From NCBI GenBank assembly GCA_033782935.1, contig JAWQEG010000710.1, forward strand, positions 930,001-994,000: a stretch of 64,000 nt of DNA. The letters are read 5' to 3'. Source of the stretch: Petrolisthes cinctipes (Eukaryota > Arthropoda > Malacostraca > Decapoda > Porcellanidae). The position numbers and the translations under genes were made by a program. Below are positions 1 to 14,874 of this stretch, piece after piece (positions within the stretch are counted from its first letter, which is position 1; the number at the start of each line of letters is the position of its first letter). A model generated the notes under the pieces. The model did no database searches, had not been told where the DNA came from, and saw only the letters and a program-made list of their open reading frames with translations.

Positions 1-479
1 ATTAGAGTGCTTGGACTGTAAATATCAACCATAATTCATGGGGTGGTGCGTGTGGGGGTGTCATTACAGTGCTTGGACTGTAAATATCAACTGTCAATCA
101 TGGGGTGGTGGGTGTGTTGGTGTCATTACAGTGCTTGGACTGTAAATATCAACAGTCATTCATGGGGTGGTGGGTGTATGGGTGTCATTACAGTGATTTG
201 ATTGTAAATATCAACAGTCATTCATAGGGTAGTGGGTATCATTAGAGTGCTTGGACTGTAAATATCAACAGTTATTAATGGGTTTGTGGGTGTGTGGGTG
301 TCATTACAGTGCTTGGACTGTATATATCAACTATAATTCATGGGGTCGTGGGTGTTGGGATGTCATTACAGTGCTTTGACTGTAAATATTAACAGTCATT
401 CATGGTGTGGTGGGTGGCATTACAGTGCTTGGACTGTAAATATCAACAGTCATTTATAGGGTGATGAGTGTGTGGGTGT

Positions 480-3400
480 CATTACAGTGCTGGGACTGTA
501 AATATCAACAGTCATTTTTAGGGTGGTGGGTGTTTGGTGTCAATACATTGCTTGGACTGTAAATATCAACAGTCATTCTTAGGGTGATGGTTGTGTGGGT
601 GTTATTACAGTGCTTTGACTGTAAATATCAACAGTTATTCAGAGGGTGGTGGGTGTCATTAGAGTGCTTGGACTGTAAATATTAACAGTCATTTATGGCG
701 TGGTGGGTGTTTGGATGTCATTACAGTGCTTGGACTGAAAATATCAACAGTCATTTATGAGGTGGTGGGTGTGTGAGTGTCATTACAGTGCTTGGACTTT
801 AATTATCAACCATCATTTATGGGGTTGTGGGTGTGTGGGTGTCATGACAGTGCTTGGACTGTAATTATCAACAGTCTTTTATGGGGTGGTGGGTGTGTGG
901 GTGTCATTACAGTGCTTGGACTGTAAATATCAACAGTAATTTATGGTGTGGTTGTTGTGTGGGTGTCTTTACAGTGCTTGGACTGTAAATATCAAACATA
1001 ATTCATGGGATGGTGGGTGTGGGGGTGTCATTACAGTGCTTGGACTGTAAATATCAACAGTCAATCATGAGGTAGTGGTGTGTGGGTGTCAATAGAGTGC
1101 TTAGACTGTAAATATCAATAGTCAATCATAGGCTGGTGGGTGGCATTACAGTGATTGGACTGTAAATATTAACAGTCATTCATAGGGTGATTGGTGTGTG
1201 GGTGTCATTACTGTGTTTGGACTGTAAATATCAACAGTCATTTAAAGAGTGGTGGGTGTTTGAGTGTCATTACATTGCTTGGACTGTAAATAACAATAGT
1301 CAATCATGAGGTAGTGGGTGTGTGGGTGTCATTAGAGTGCTTAGACTGTAAATATCAACAGTCATTTATAGATTGGTGAGTGTCATTTGAGTGCTTGGAC
1401 TGTAAATGTCAACAGTCATTAATGGGGTGGTGGGTGTATGGGTGTTATTATAGTGCATGGACTGTAAATATCAATTATATTTTATGGGGTTGTCGGTGTG
1501 TGGGTGTCATTACAGTGTTTTGTCTGTAAATATCAAGAGTCGTGCATGGGGTGGTGGGTGTGAGGGTGTCATTACAGTGTTAGGACTGTAAATATCAACA
1601 GTCATTTATGCGGTGGTTGGTGTGTGGGTGTCATTATAGTGCTTGGACTGTAAATATCAACAGTCATTAATGGGGTGGTTGGTGTGTTGGTGTCATTACA
1701 GTGCTTGGACGGTAAATATCAAGTCATTAATGGGGTGGTGGGTGTGTGTGTGTCATTATTGCTTTGACTGTAAATATAAACAGTCATTCATGGGGTGGTG
1801 GGTGGAATTACAGATGTTTGGACTGTAAATATCAACAGTCATTCATGAGGTGATGTGTGTGTGGGTGTCATTACAGTGCTTGGACTGTAAATATCATCAG
1901 TCATTTATGGGATGGTGTGTGTTTGGGTGTCATTACATTGCTTGGACTGTAAATATCAACAGTCAATCATAGGGTGGTGGGTGTCATAACAGTGCTTGGA
2001 CTGAAAATATCAACAGTCATTTATGGGGTGGTGGGTGTGTGGGTGTCATTACAGTGCTTGGACTTTAAATATCTACCATCATTTATGGGGTTATGGGTGT
2101 GTGGGTGTCATTACAGTGCTTGGACTGTAAATATCAACAGTCATTCATAGGGTGGTGGGTGTGTGAGTGTCATTACTGAGCTTGGACTGTAAATATCAAC
2201 AGTCATTCATGGAGTGGTGGGTGTGTGGATGTCATTATAGTGCTTGTACTGTAAATATCAACAGTCAATCATGGAGTGGTGGGTGTGTGGGTGTCATTAC
2301 AGTGCTTGGACTGTAAATATCAACAGTCTTTCATGGGGTGGTGGGTGTGTGGGTGTCATTACAGTGTTTTAATTGTAATTATCAACAGTCAATCATAGGG
2401 TGGTGTGTGTCATTACAGTGCTTGGACTGTCAATAGAAAACAGTCATTTATAGGGTGGTGGTTGTGTGGGTGTCTATACAGTGCTTGGACTGTAAATATC
2501 AAACATAATTCATGGGATGGTGGGTGTGGGGGTGTCATTACAATGCTTGGACTCTAAATATCAACAGTCAATCATGGGGTGGTGGGTGTGTGGGTGTCAT
2601 TACAGTGCTTGGACTGTAAATATCAACAGTCATTCATGGGATCGTGGGTGTATGGGTGTCATTACAGTGTTTTGATTGTAAATATCAACAGTCATTCATA
2701 GGGTGGTGGGTATCATTAGAGTGCTTGGACTATAAATATCAACAGTCATTCATGGGATTGTGGGTGTGTGGGTGTCATTACAGTGCTTGGACTGTAAATA
2801 TCAACAGTCAATCATGAGGTACTGGGTGTGTGGGTGTCATTAGAGTGCTTAGACTATAAATATCAACAGTCATTCATAGATTTATGGGTATCATTTGAGT
2901 GTTTGGAATGTAAATATAAACAGTCATTAATGGGGTGGTGAGTGTATGGGTGTCATTATAGTGCTTGGACTGTAAATATTAACCATATTTCGTGGGGTTG
3001 TCGTTGTGTGGGAGTCATTACAGTGCTTTGTCTGTAAATATCAGGAGTCATTCATGGGGTGGTGGGTGTGAGGGTGTCATTACAGTGCTTGGACTGTAAA
3101 TATCAACAGTCAATCAAGGAGTGGTGGGTGTGTGGGTGTCATTACAGTGCTATGACTGTAATTATCAACAGTCATTCATAGAGTGGTAGGTGTGTGATTG
3201 TTATTACAGAGCTTGGACTGTAAATATCAACTGTCATTCATGGAGTGTTGGGTGTGTGGGTGTCATTACAGTGCTTGGACTGTAAATATCAACAGTCATT
3301 CTTGGGGTGATGGTTGTGTGGGTGTTATTACAGTGCTTTGACTGTAAATATCAACAGTCATTCAGAGGGTGGTGGGTGTCATTAGAGTGCATGGACTGTA

Positions 3401-4610
3401 AATATTAACAGTCATTCATGGGGTGGTGGGTGTTTAAATGTCATTACAGTGCTTGAACTGAAAATATCTACAGTCATTTATGGGGTGGTGGGTGTGTGGT
3501 TGTCATTACAGTGCTTAGACTTTAAATATCTACCATCATTTATGGGGTTATGGGTCTGTGGGTGTCATTACAGTGCTTGGACTGTAAATATCAACAGTCA
3601 TTCATAGGGTGGTGGGTGTGTGAGTGTCATTACTGAGCTTGGACTGTAAATATCAACAGTCATTCATGGAGTGGTGGGTGTGTGGATGTCATTATAGTTC
3701 TTGGACTGTAAATATCAACAGTCAAACATGGGGTGGTGGGTGTGTGGGTGTCATTACAGTGCATGGACTGTAAATATCAACAGTCTTTTATGGGGTGGTG
3801 GGTGTGTGGGTGTCATTACAGTTTTTTTATTGTAATTATCAACAGTCAATCATAGGGTGGTGGGTGTCATTACAGTGCTTGGACAGTAAATATCAACAGT
3901 CATTTAGAGGGTGGTGGTTGTGTGAGTGTCTTTACACTGCTTGAACTGTCAATATCAAACACAATTCATGGGATGGTGGGTGTGGAGGTGTCATTACAGT
4001 GCTTGGACTCTAAATATCAACAGTTAATCATGGGGTGGTGGGTGTGTGGGTGTCATTTCAGTGCTTGGACTGTAAATATCAACAGTCATTAATGGGATCG
4101 TGGGTGTATGGGTGTCATTACAGTGTTTTGATTGTAAATATCAACAGTCATTCATAGGGTGGTGGGTATCATTAAAGTGCTCGGACTGTAAATATCAACA
4201 GTCATTCATGGGGTTGTGGGTGTGTGGGTGTCATTACTGTGCTTGGACTGTAAATATCAACAGTCAATCATGAGGTAGTGGGTGTGTGGGTGTCATTAGA
4301 GTGCTTAGACTGTAAATATCAACAGTCAATCATGAGGTAGTCGGTGTGTGGGTGTCATTAGAGTGTTTAGACTGTAAATATGAACAGTCCTTCATAGATT
4401 TATGAGTGTCATTTAAGTGCTTGGACAGTAAATATCAACAGTCATTAATGGGGTGGTGAGTGTATTTGTGTCATTATAGTGCATGGACTGTAAATATCAA
4501 CCATATTTCATGGGGTTGTCGGTGTGTGGGCGTCATTACAGTGCTTTGTCTGTAAATATCAGGAGTCATTCATGGATGGTGGGTGTGAGGGTGTCATTAC
4601 AGTGTTCGGA
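480..4610 (+). repeat. ~1.46-1.52 kb higher-order repeat
   Basis: The order of monomer variants at about 1980-3090 is repeated at about 3436-4610. The displacement is 1456 bp, as shown by the TACCATCATTTATGGGGTTA variant, the CAAACATAATT/CAAACACAATT variant at 2500 and 3956, and ATCGTGGGTGTATGG at 2641 and 4097. It rises to 1518 bp after about 2880/4399 because the second copy holds one extra 62-bp monomer. A third, partial copy is suggested at about 960-1600, where TAGATT marks sit at about 1371, 2877 and 4395, but its variant order matches 9345-10040 better. Copies differ by many substitutions, so the amplification is not recent. Confidence 0.7.
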
Positions 4611-7600
4611 CTGTAAATATCAACAGTCATTTATGGGGTGGTGTGTTTGTGGGTGTCATTATAGTGCTTGGACTGTAAATACCTACACTCATTCATGGGT
4701 TGGTTGGTGTGTGGGTTTTCATTACAGTGCTTGGACTAAAAATATCAAAAGTCATATATGGGGTGGTGGGTGTGTGGGTGTCATTACAGAGCTTGGACTA
4801 TAATTATCAACCATCATTTATGGGGTGGTGGGTGTGTGGGTGTCATTACAGAACTTGGACTGTAAATATCAACAGTCATTCATGGGGTTGTGGGTGTGTG
4901 GGTTTCATTACAGTGTTTTGATTGTAATTATCAACAGTCATTCATAGGGTGGTGGGTGTCATTAGAGTGCTTGGACTGTAAATATCAACAGTTATTCATG
5001 GGGTGGTGGTTGTGTGGGTATTATTAAATTGCTTGGACTGTAAATATCAACAGTCATTCATGGGGTGGTGAGTGTGTGGGTGTCATTGCAATTCTTGTAC
5101 TGTAAATATCAACCATCATTTAGTGGGTGGTGTGTGTGTGGGTGTCATTACAGTGCTTGGTCTGTAAATATCAACAGTCACTCATAGGGTTGTGAGTGTG
5201 TGGGTATTATTTCAGTGTTTTGACTGTAAATATCAACAGTCATTCAGAGGGTGGTGGGTATCATTAGAGGGCTTGTACTGTAAATATCAACAGTCATTCA
5301 TAGGGTGGTGGGTGTGTGGATAGCATTACAGTGCTTGGACTAAAAACATCAACAGTCATTTATTGGGTGGTGGGTGTGAGGGTGTCATTACAGTGCTTGG
5401 ACTATAAATGTCAACCATCATTTAAGGGGTGGTGGGTGAGTGGGTGTCATTACAGTGCTTGGACTGTAATTATCAACAGTCATTCATAGGGTGGTCTGTG
5501 TGTGGATGTCATTACACTGCTTGGACTGTAAATATCAACAGTCAATCATAGGGTGGTGGGTGTGTGGGTGTCATTACAGTGGTTTGATTGTAATTATCAA
5601 CAGTCATTCATAGGGTGGTGGGTGTCATTACAGTGCTTGTACTGTAAATATCAACAGTCTTTCATTAGGTGGTGGTTGTGTGGGTGTCATTACAGTGCTT
5701 GGACTGTAAATATCAACAGTCAATCATGTGGGAGTGGGTGTGTTGGTGTCATTACAGTGCTTGGACTGTAAATATCAACAGTCATTCATAGGGTGGTGGG
5801 TGTATGGGTGTCATTACAGTGATTTGATTGTAAATATCAACAGTCATTCATAGGGTGGGAGGTATCATTAGAGTGCTTGGACTGTAAATATCAACAGTCA
5901 TTTATGGGTTTGTGGGAGTGTGAATGTCATTACAGTACTTGGACTGTAAATATCAACTATAATTCATGGGGTCGTGGGTGTTAGGGTGTCATTACTGTGT
6001 TTTGACTGTAAATATCAACAGTCATTCATGGGGTGGTTTGTGGCATTACAGTGCTTGGACTGTAAATATCAACTGTCATTCATAGGGTGATGAGTGTGTG
6101 GGTGTCATTACAGTGCTTGGACTGTAAATATCAACAGTCATTTATAGGGTGGTGGATGTTTGGTGTCATTACAGTGCTTGGACTGTAAATATCAACAGTC
6201 ATTCTTGGGGTGATGGTTGTGTGGGTGTTATTACAGTGCTTTGACTGTAAATATCAACAGTCATTCAGAGAGAGGTGGGTGTCATTAGAGTGCTTGGACT
6301 GTAAATATTAACAGTCATTCATGGGGTGGTGGGTGTTTGGATGTCATTACAGTGCTTGGAATGAAAATATCAACAGTCATTTATGGGGTGGTGGGTGTGT
6401 GGGTGTCATTACAGTGCTTGGACTTAAAATATCAACCATCATTTATGGGGTTGTGGGTGTGTGGGTGTCATTACAGTGCTTGGACTGTAAATATCAACAG
6501 TCATTCATAGGGTGGTGGGTGTGTGAGTGTCATTACAGAGCTTGGACTGTAAATATCATTAGTCATTCATTGGGTTGTGGGTGTGTGGATGTCATTATAA
6601 TGCTTAGACTGTAAATATCAACAGTCAATCATGGGGTGGTGGGTGTGTGGGTGTCATTACAGTGCTTGGACTGTAAATATCAACAGTCTTTCATGTAGTG
6701 GTGGGTGTGTGAATGTCTTTACAGTGTATTGTTTGTAATTATTAACAGTCAATCATAGGGTGGTGGGCGTCATTACAGAGCTTGGACTGTAAATATCAAA
6801 CATAATTCATGGGATGGTGGGTGTTGAGGTGTCATTACAGTGCTTGAACTGTAAATATCAACAGTCAATCATGGGGTGGTGGGTGTGTGGGTGTCATTAC
6901 AGTGCTTGGACTGTAAATATCAACAGTCATTCATGGGATCGTAAGTGTATGGGTGTCATTACAGTGTTTTGATTGTAAATATCAACAGTCATTCATAGGA
7001 TCGTGGGTATCATTAGAGTGCTTGGACTGTAAATATCATGTCATTAATGGGGTGGTGGGTGTTTGTGTGTCATTATTGCTTGGACTGTAAATATCAACAG
7101 TCATTCATGAGGTGATGGGTGTGTGGGTGTCATTACAGTGCTTGGACTGTAAATATCAACAGTCAAATATGGGATAGTGGGAATTTGGGTGTCATTACAT
7201 TGCTTGGACTGTAAATATCAATAGTCAATCATGGGGTGGTGGGTGTCGTAACAGTGCTTGGACTGTAAATATCAACAGTCATTCATAGGGTGGTGGGTGT
7301 GTGGGTGTTATTACAGTGCTTTGACTGTAAATATCAACAGTCATTCAGAGGGTGGTGGGTGTCATTAGAGTGCTTCGACTGTAAATATCAACAGTCATTC
7401 AGAGGGTATTGGGTGTCATTAGAGTGCTTAGACTGTAAATATCAACAGTTATTTATGGGGTGGTGGGTGTGTGGGTGTTATTACAGTGCTTTGACTGTAA
7501 ATATCAACAGTCATTCATGGGGTGGTAAGTGTGTGGGTGTCATTGCAGTTCTTGGACTCTAAATATCAACCATCATTCATTGGGTGGTGTGTGTGTGGGT

Positions 7601-8391
7601 GTCATTACAGTGCTTAAACTGTGAATATCAACAGTCATTCATAGGGTTGTGAGTGTGTGGGTATTATTTCAGTGTTTTGACTGTAAATATCAACAATCAT
7701 TCAGAGGGTGGTGTGTGTCATTAGAGTGCTTGGACTGTAAATATCAACAGTCATTCATGGGGTGGTGGGTGTGTGGATATCATTACAGTGCTTGGACTGA
7801 AAACATCAACAGTCATTTATGGGGTGGTGGGTGTGTGGGTGTCATTACAGTGCTTGGACTATAAATATCAACCATCATTTAAGGGGTGGTGGGTGAGTGG
7901 GTGTCATTACAGTGGTTTGATTGTCATTTTCAACAGTCATTCAAAGGGCGGTGGGTGTCATTACAGTGCTTGTACTGTAAATATCAACAGTCATTCATTG
8001 GGTGGTGGTTGTGTGGGTGTCATTACGGTGCTTGGACTGTAAATATCAACCATAATTCATAAGGTAGTGGGTGTGGTTGTGTCATTACAGTGCTTGGACT
8101 GTAAATATCAACAGTCAGTCATAGGGTGGTATGTGTGTTGGTGTCATTACAGTGCTTGGACTTCAAATATCAACAGTCATTTATGGGGTGGTGGGTGTAT
8201 GGGTGTCATTACAGTGATTTGATTGGAAATATCAACAGTCATTCATAGTGTGGTGGGTATCATTAGAGTGCTTGGACTATAAATATAAACAGCCATTTAT
8301 GGGTTTGTGGGTGTGTGGGTGTCATTACAGTGCTTGGACTGTAAATATCAACTATAATTCATGGGGTCGTGGGTGTTGGGGAGTCAATACA

Positions 8392-8436
8392 GTGCTTTGT
8401 CTGTAAATATCAACAGTCATTCATGGGGTGGTGGGT
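8392..8436 (+). repeat. Truncated satellite monomer
   Basis: This unit stops inside the G box and passes directly into TCTTGGACTG of the next monomer. It has lost the rest of the G box, the TGTCATTACA end and the first three bases of its neighbour, about 17-25 bp in all. It is one of few places in the left domain where the monomer phase is broken by something other than the standard 2-, 4- or 8-bp losses. The break falls at GGTGGTGGG, the same box where larger rearrangements in this window break. Confidence 0.8.
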
Positions 8437-10228
8437 TCTTGGACTGTAAATATCAACATTCATTTATAGGGTGATGAGTGTGTGGGTGTCATTACAGTGC
8501 TTGGACTGTAAATATCAACAGTCATTTATAGGGTAGTTGGTGTTTGGTGTCATTACATTGCGTGGATTGTAAATATCAACAGTCAATCATGGAGTGGTGG
8601 GTGTGTGGGTGTCATTACAGTGGTTGGACTGTAAATATCAACAGTCATTCATAGGGTGATAGGTGTGTGAGTGTTATTACAGAGCTTGGACTGTAAACAT
8701 CAACAGTCATTCATGGAGTGGTGGGTGTGTGGCTGTCATTACAGTGATTGGACTGTAAATATCAACAGTCTTTCTTGGGGTGATGGTTGTGTGGGTGTTA
8801 TTACAGTGCTTTGACTGTAAATATCAACAGTCATTCAAAGGGTGGTGGTTGTCATTAGAGTGCTTAGACTGTAAATATTAACAGTCATTCATGGGGTGGT
8901 GGGTGTTTGGATGTCATTATAGTGCTTGGACTGAAAATATCAACAGTCATTTATAGGGTTGTGGTTGTGTGGGTGTCATTACAGTGCTTGGACTGTAAAT
9001 ATCGACAGTCATTCATAGGGTGGTGGGTGTGTGAGTGTCATTACAGAGCTTGGACTGTATATATCAACAGTCCTTCATGGGGTGGTGGGTGTGTGGATGT
9101 CATTATAGTGCTTGGACTGTAAATATCAACAGTCAATCATGGGGTGGTGGGTGTGTGGGTGTCATTACAGTGCTTGGACTGTAAATATCAACAGTCTTTC
9201 ATGGGGTGGTGGGTGAGTGGGTGTCATTACAGTGTTTTGATTGTAATTATCAACAGTCAATTATAGGGTGGTGGGTGTCATTACAGTGTTTGGACTGTAA
9301 ATATCAAGAGTCATTTATAGGGTGGTGGTTGTGTGGGTGTCTTTACAGTGCTTGGACTGTAAATATCAAACATAATTCATGGGATGGTGGGTGTGGGCGT
9401 GTCATTACAGTGCTTGGACTGTAGATATCAACAGTCATTCATGGGGTTGTAGGTGTGTGGGTGTCATTACAGTGCTTGGACTGTAAATATCAACAGTCAA
9501 TCATGAGGTAGTGGGTGTGTTGGTGTCATTAGAGTGCTTAGACTGTAAATATCAACAGTCAATCATAGGGTGGTGGGTGGCATTACAGTGATTGGACTGT
9601 AAATATCAACAGTCATTCATAGGGTGATGGGTGTGTGGGTGTCATTACAATGTTTGGACTGTAAATATCAACAGTCATTTATAGAGTGGTGGGTGTTTAA
9701 ATGTCATTACATTGCTTGGACTGTAAATATTAACAGTCAATCATGAGGTAGTGGGTGTGTGGGTGTCATTAGAGTGCTTAGACTGTAAATATCAACAGTC
9801 ATTCATAGATTGGTGGGTGTCATTTGAGTGCTTGAATTGTAAATATCAACAGTCATTAATAAGTTGGTGAGTGTATGGGGGTCATTATAGTGCATGGACT
9901 GTAAATATCAACCATATTTCATGGGGTTGTGGGTGTGTGGGTGTCATTACAGTGCTTTGTCTGTAAATATCAAGAGTCATTCATGGGGTGGTGGGTGTGA
10001 GGGTGTCATTACAGTGTTCGGACTGTAAATATCAACAGTCATTCATTGGGTGGTGGGTGTGTAGGTGTCATTATAGTACTTGGATTGTAAATACCAACAG
10101 TCATTCATACGGTGGTTGGTGTGTGGGTGTCAATACAGTGATTGGACTGTAAATATCAAGTCAATAATGGGGTGGTGGGTGTGTGTGTGTCATTATTGCT
10201 TGGACTGTAAATATCAACAGTCATTCAT

Positions 10229-10238
10229 GGGGGGGGGG
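10229..10238 (+). repeat. G10 homopolymer in a monomer
   Basis: The G box of this monomer has become ten consecutive G residues and then goes straight to TGGCATTA. The usual T residues that interrupt the box are missing. It is the longest G run I noticed. It may be true slippage or a sequencing or consensus error, since homopolymers are error-prone. Confidence 0.85.
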
Positions 10239-13200
10239 TGGCATTATAGTGCTTGGACTGTAAATATCAACAGTCATTCATGAGGTGATGGGTGTGTGGG
10301 TGTCATTACAGTGCTTGGACTGTAAATATCAACAGTCATTTATGAGGTGGTGGGTATTTGGGTGTCATTACATTGCTTGGACTGTAAATATCAACATTTA
10401 ATCATGGGGTGGTGGGTGTCATTACAGTGCTTGGACTGTAAATATCAACAGTCATTCATATGGTGGTGGGTGTGTGGGTGTTATTACAATGCTTTGACTG
10501 TAAATATCAACAGTCATTCAGAGGGTAATGGGTGTTATTAGAGTGCTTGGACTGTAAATATCAACATCTATTCATGGCGTGATGGGTATGTGGGTATCAT
10601 GAAAGTGTTTGAACCGTAAATATCAACAGTCATTCATGGGGTGGTGATGTGTGGGAGTCATTGCAGTTCTTGGACTGTAAATATCAACCATCATTCATTT
10701 GGTGGTGTGTGTGTGGGTGTCATTACAGTGCTTGGACTGTGAATATCAACAGTCATTCATGGGGTGGTGAGTGTGTGTGTATTATTACAGTGCTTTGACT
10801 GTAAATATCAACAGTCATTCAGAGGGTGATGGGTGTCATTAGAGTGCTTGGACTGTAAATATTAACAGTCATTCATGGGGTGTTGGGTGTGTGGATGTCA
10901 TTACAGTGCTTGAACTAATAATATCAACAGTCATTTATAGGGTGGTGGGTGTGTGGGTGTCAATACAGTGCTTGGACTATAAATATCAACCGTCATTTAT
11001 GGGGTGGTGGGAGAGTGGGTTTTCATTACCATGCTTGGACTATAAATATCAACAGTCATTCATAGGGTGGTGGGTGTGTGAGAGTCATTACAGAGCTTGG
11101 ACTGTAAATATTAACAGTCATTCATGGGGTGGTGGGTGTGTGGATGTCATTACAGTGCTTGGACTGTAAATATCAACAATCAATCATAGGGTGGTGGGTG
11201 TGTGGGTATCATTACACTGCTTGGACTGTAAATATCAACAGTCATTCATGGTGTGGTGGGTGTGTGGGTGTCATTACAGTGTTTTGATTGTAATTATCAA
11301 CAGTCATTCATGGGGTGGTGGGTTTCATTACAGTGCTTGGACTGTAAATAACAACAGTCATTCATGGGATGGTGGGAGTGTGGATGTCATTACAGAGCTT
11401 GGACTGTAAATATCAACCATAATTCATGGGGTGGTGGGTGTGGGGGTGTCATTACTGTGCTTGGACTGTAAATATCAACAGTCAATCATGGGGTGGTGGG
11501 TGTGTGGGGGTCATTACAGTGCTTGGACTGTAAATATCAAGTCATGTATATGGTGGTGGGTGTATGGGTGTCATTACAGTGATTTGATTGTAAATATCAA
11601 CAGTCATTCATAGGGTGGTGGGTATCATTAGAGTGCTTGGACTGTAAATATCAACAGTCATTCATGGGGTTGTGGGTGTTTGTGTGTCATTACAGTGCTT
11701 GGACTGTAAATATCAACTATAATTCATGGGGTCGTGGGTGTTGGAGTGTCATTACAGTGCTTTTACTGTAAATATCAACAGTCATTCATGGGGTGGTGTG
11801 TGGCATTACAGTGCTTGGACTGTATATATCAAGAGTCATTCATAGGGTGATGGGTGTGTGGGTGTCATTACAGTGCTTGGACTGTAAATATCAACAGTCA
11901 TTTATAGGGTGTTGGGTGTTCGGGTGTCATTACATTGCTTGGACTGTAAATATCAACATTCAATCATGGGGTGGTGGGTGTGTGGGTGTCATTACAATGC
12001 TTGGACTGTAAATATCAACAGTCATTCATAGGGTGGTGGGTGTGTGTGTTATTACAGAGCTTGGACTGTAATTATCAACAGTCATTCATGGAGTGGTAGG
12101 TGTGTGGGTGTCATTACAGTGCTTGGACTGTAAATATCAACAGTCATTCTTGAGGTGATGGTTGTGTGAGTGTTATTACAGTGCTTTGACTGTAAATATC
12201 AACAGTCATATAGAGGGTGGTGGGTGTCATTAGAGTGCTTGGACTGTAAATATTAACAGTCATTCATTGGGTTGTGGGTGTGTGGATGTCATTACAGTGC
12301 TTGGACTGAAAATATCACCAGTCATTTATGGGGTAGTGGGTGTGTGGGTGTCATTACAGTGCTCGGACTATAATTATCAACCGTCATTTATGGGGTGGTG
12401 GGTGTGTGGGTGTCATTACAGTGCTTGGACTGTAAATAACAATAGTCATTCATGGGGTGGTGGGTGTGTGGGTGTGATAACCGTGTTTTGATTGTAATTA
12501 TCAACAGTCATTCATAGGGTGGTGGGTATCATTAGAGTGCTTGGACTGTAAATATCAATAGTCATTCATGGGGTTGTGGGTGTGTGGGTATCATTACAGA
12601 GCTTGGACTGTAAATATCAACTATAATTCATGGGATCGTCGGTGTTGGGGTGTCATTACAGTGCATTGACTGTAAATATCCACGGTCATTTATGTGGTGG
12701 TGTGTGTGAGGGTGTCATTACAGTGCTTGGACTGTAAATATCAACAGTCATTCATGAGGTGATGGGTGTGTGTGTGTCATTATAGTGCTTGGACTGTAAA
12801 TATCAACATTCATTCATGTGGTGGTGGGTTTGTGGGTGTCATTTCAGTGCTTGGACTGTAAATATCAAGTCATTTATGTGGTGGTGGGTGTGTGTGTGTC
12901 ATTATTGCTTTGACTGTAAATATCAACAGTCATTTATGGGGTGGTGGGTGTGTGGGTGGCATTACAGTGCTTGGACTGTATATATCAAGAGTAATTCATA
13001 GGTTGATGGGTGTGTGGGTGTCATTACAGTGCTTGTACTGTAAATATCAACAGTCATTTATAGGGTGTTGGGTGTTTGGGTGTCATTACATTGCTTGGAC
13101 TGTAAATATCAACAGTCAATCATGGGGTGGTGGGTGTGTGGGTGTCATTACAGTGCTGGGAATGTAAACATCAAAAGTCATTCAGAAGGTGATGGGTGTT

Positions 13201-14425
13201 TTGGTGTCATTACAGTGCTTGGACTGTAAATATCAACAGTCATTTTTAGGGTGGTGGGTGTTTGGATGTCATTACATTGCTTGGACTGTAAATATCAACA
13301 GTCAATCATGGGGTGGTGGGTGTGTGGGTGTCATTACAGTGCTTGGACAGTAAATATTAACAGTCATTCATAGGGTGGTGGGTGTGAGAGTGTTATTACA
13401 GAGCTTGGACTGTAAATATCAACAGTCATTTATGGGGTGGTTGGTGTGTTGGTGTCATTACATTACTTGGACTATAAATATCAACCATCATTTATGGGTT
13501 GGTGGGTGTGTGGGAGTCACTACAGTGCTTGGACTGTAAATATCAACAGACATTCATAGGGTGGTGGGTGTGTGAGTGTAATTACAGAGCTTGGACTGTA
13601 AATATCTACAGTCATTCATAGGGTGGTGGGTGTCATTAGAGTGCTTGGACAGTAAATTTCAACAGTTATTCATGGGGTGGTAGGTGTGTGGGTGTCCTTA
13701 CAGTTCTTGGACTGTAAATATCAACCATAATTCATGGAGTGGTGGGTGTGGGGGTGTCATTACAGTGCTTGGACTGTAAATATCAAGTTTTTCATGGGGT
13801 GGTGTGTGTGTATGTTATTAGTGCATGGACTATAAATATCAACAGTCATTCATGGGTTGATGGGTGTGTGGGTGTCATTACAGTGCTTGGACTATAAATA
13901 TCAACAGTCAATCATGGAATGGTGGGGGTCGGGGTGTCATTACAGAGCTTGGACTGTAAATATCAACAGTTATTCATGGGGTGGTGGGTGTGTGGGTATC
14001 ATGAAAGTGTTTGGACTGTAAATATCAACAGTCATTCATGGGGTGGTGAGTGTGTTGGTGTCATTGCAGTTCTTAAACTGTAAATATCAACCATCATTCA
14101 TTGGGTGGTGGGTGTGTGGTTATCATTACAGTGCTTGGACTGTGAATATCAACAGTCATTTATGGTTTGGTGAGTGTGTGGGTGTTATTATAGTGCTTTG
14201 ACTGTAAATATCAACAGTCATTCAGAGGGTGTTGGGTTTCATTAGAGTGCTTGGACTGTAAATATTAACAGTCATTCATGGGATGGTTGGTGTGTGGATG
14301 TCATTACAATGCTTGGACTGAAAATATCAACAGTCATTTATGGGTTGGTGGGTGTGTCAGTGTCATTACAGTGCTTGGACTATAAATATCAACCATCATT
14401 TATGGGGTGGTGGGTGTGTAAGTGT

Positions 14426-14431
14426 CATTAC
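14426..14431. repeat. Target-site duplication, left copy (CATTAC)
   Basis: CATTAC directly precedes the first base of the 736-bp insertion and is repeated directly after its last base (15168-15173). The sequence is part of the normal monomer end TGTCATTACA. One copy is therefore original satellite and the other was made at integration. A 5-bp reading (ATTAC) is also possible, but the 6-bp version leaves canonical TG...CA element ends. Confidence 0.8.
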
Positions 14432-14724
14432 TGTTACGAACACTAGATTACTCAGAGACTGTTAGGCACTGTTTCTAGGGATATGGTTAGTAATCCAGTC
14501 TCAAACAATTAAAAGATGAATGGATAATTTGTTATCCGGCCAGTAATTGAGGTTTTGGTTCAAAGGTACCAACTGGCATTAAACATATTTGTATTTAGAT
14601 TTGATGTGATGATTGGTAGTCTCCAGTATGTGCTTATATTCTGGTATACTAAACTTAAGAGTGAAAACCTCATAGGTGATAGTTGGGAATGTAATAAGAA
14701 TGCTAGGGAAATTTCTAAATTATA

Positions 14725-14874
14725 ATTAACACATCAGAAATACTATAACAACATAAATGTACATAAATAATCCACACCAAGACTTAATACTACACTTAAT
14801 ACTAAATTAAACCTAAACACCAAAATTTGTATAAAGAATGGGAACCCTCAGTACAAGACTTAAAATTAACACAT
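14725..14874. repeat. A/T-rich part of the LTR with short direct repeats
   Basis: Within the insertion, this stretch is strongly A/T-rich and almost free of G. ATTAACACAT occurs at 14725-14734 and again at 14865-14874. ACTTAATACTA occurs at 14782-14792 and 14794-14804, a near-tandem 12-bp duplication. Such short repeats are common in LTR U3 regions, but no specific factor site can be assigned. Confidence 0.6.

Larger units (their letters stand above)
1..14431 (+). repeat. 62-bp satellite array, left domain
   Basis: Continuous head-to-tail monomers of 62 bp mixed with a shorter 54-bp class, all in one orientation. Each monomer has a core like TGGACTGTAAATATCAACAG, then TCATTCAT, a G-rich box and TGTCATTACA. 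Point variation between neighbours looks higher here than in the last 20 kb (visual impression, not measured). Recurrent variants include ACCATAATTCATGG, ACCATATTTCATGG and TCTTGGGGTGATGGTTG. The last recurs near 577, 3300, 6203, 8773 and 12148, which suggests an irregular 2.6-3.4 kb super-repeat. No gene, RNA gene or unrelated DNA is visible in this stretch. The array continues past the left window edge. Genomic position (centromeric, subtelomeric or other) cannot be told from sequence. Confidence 0.97.
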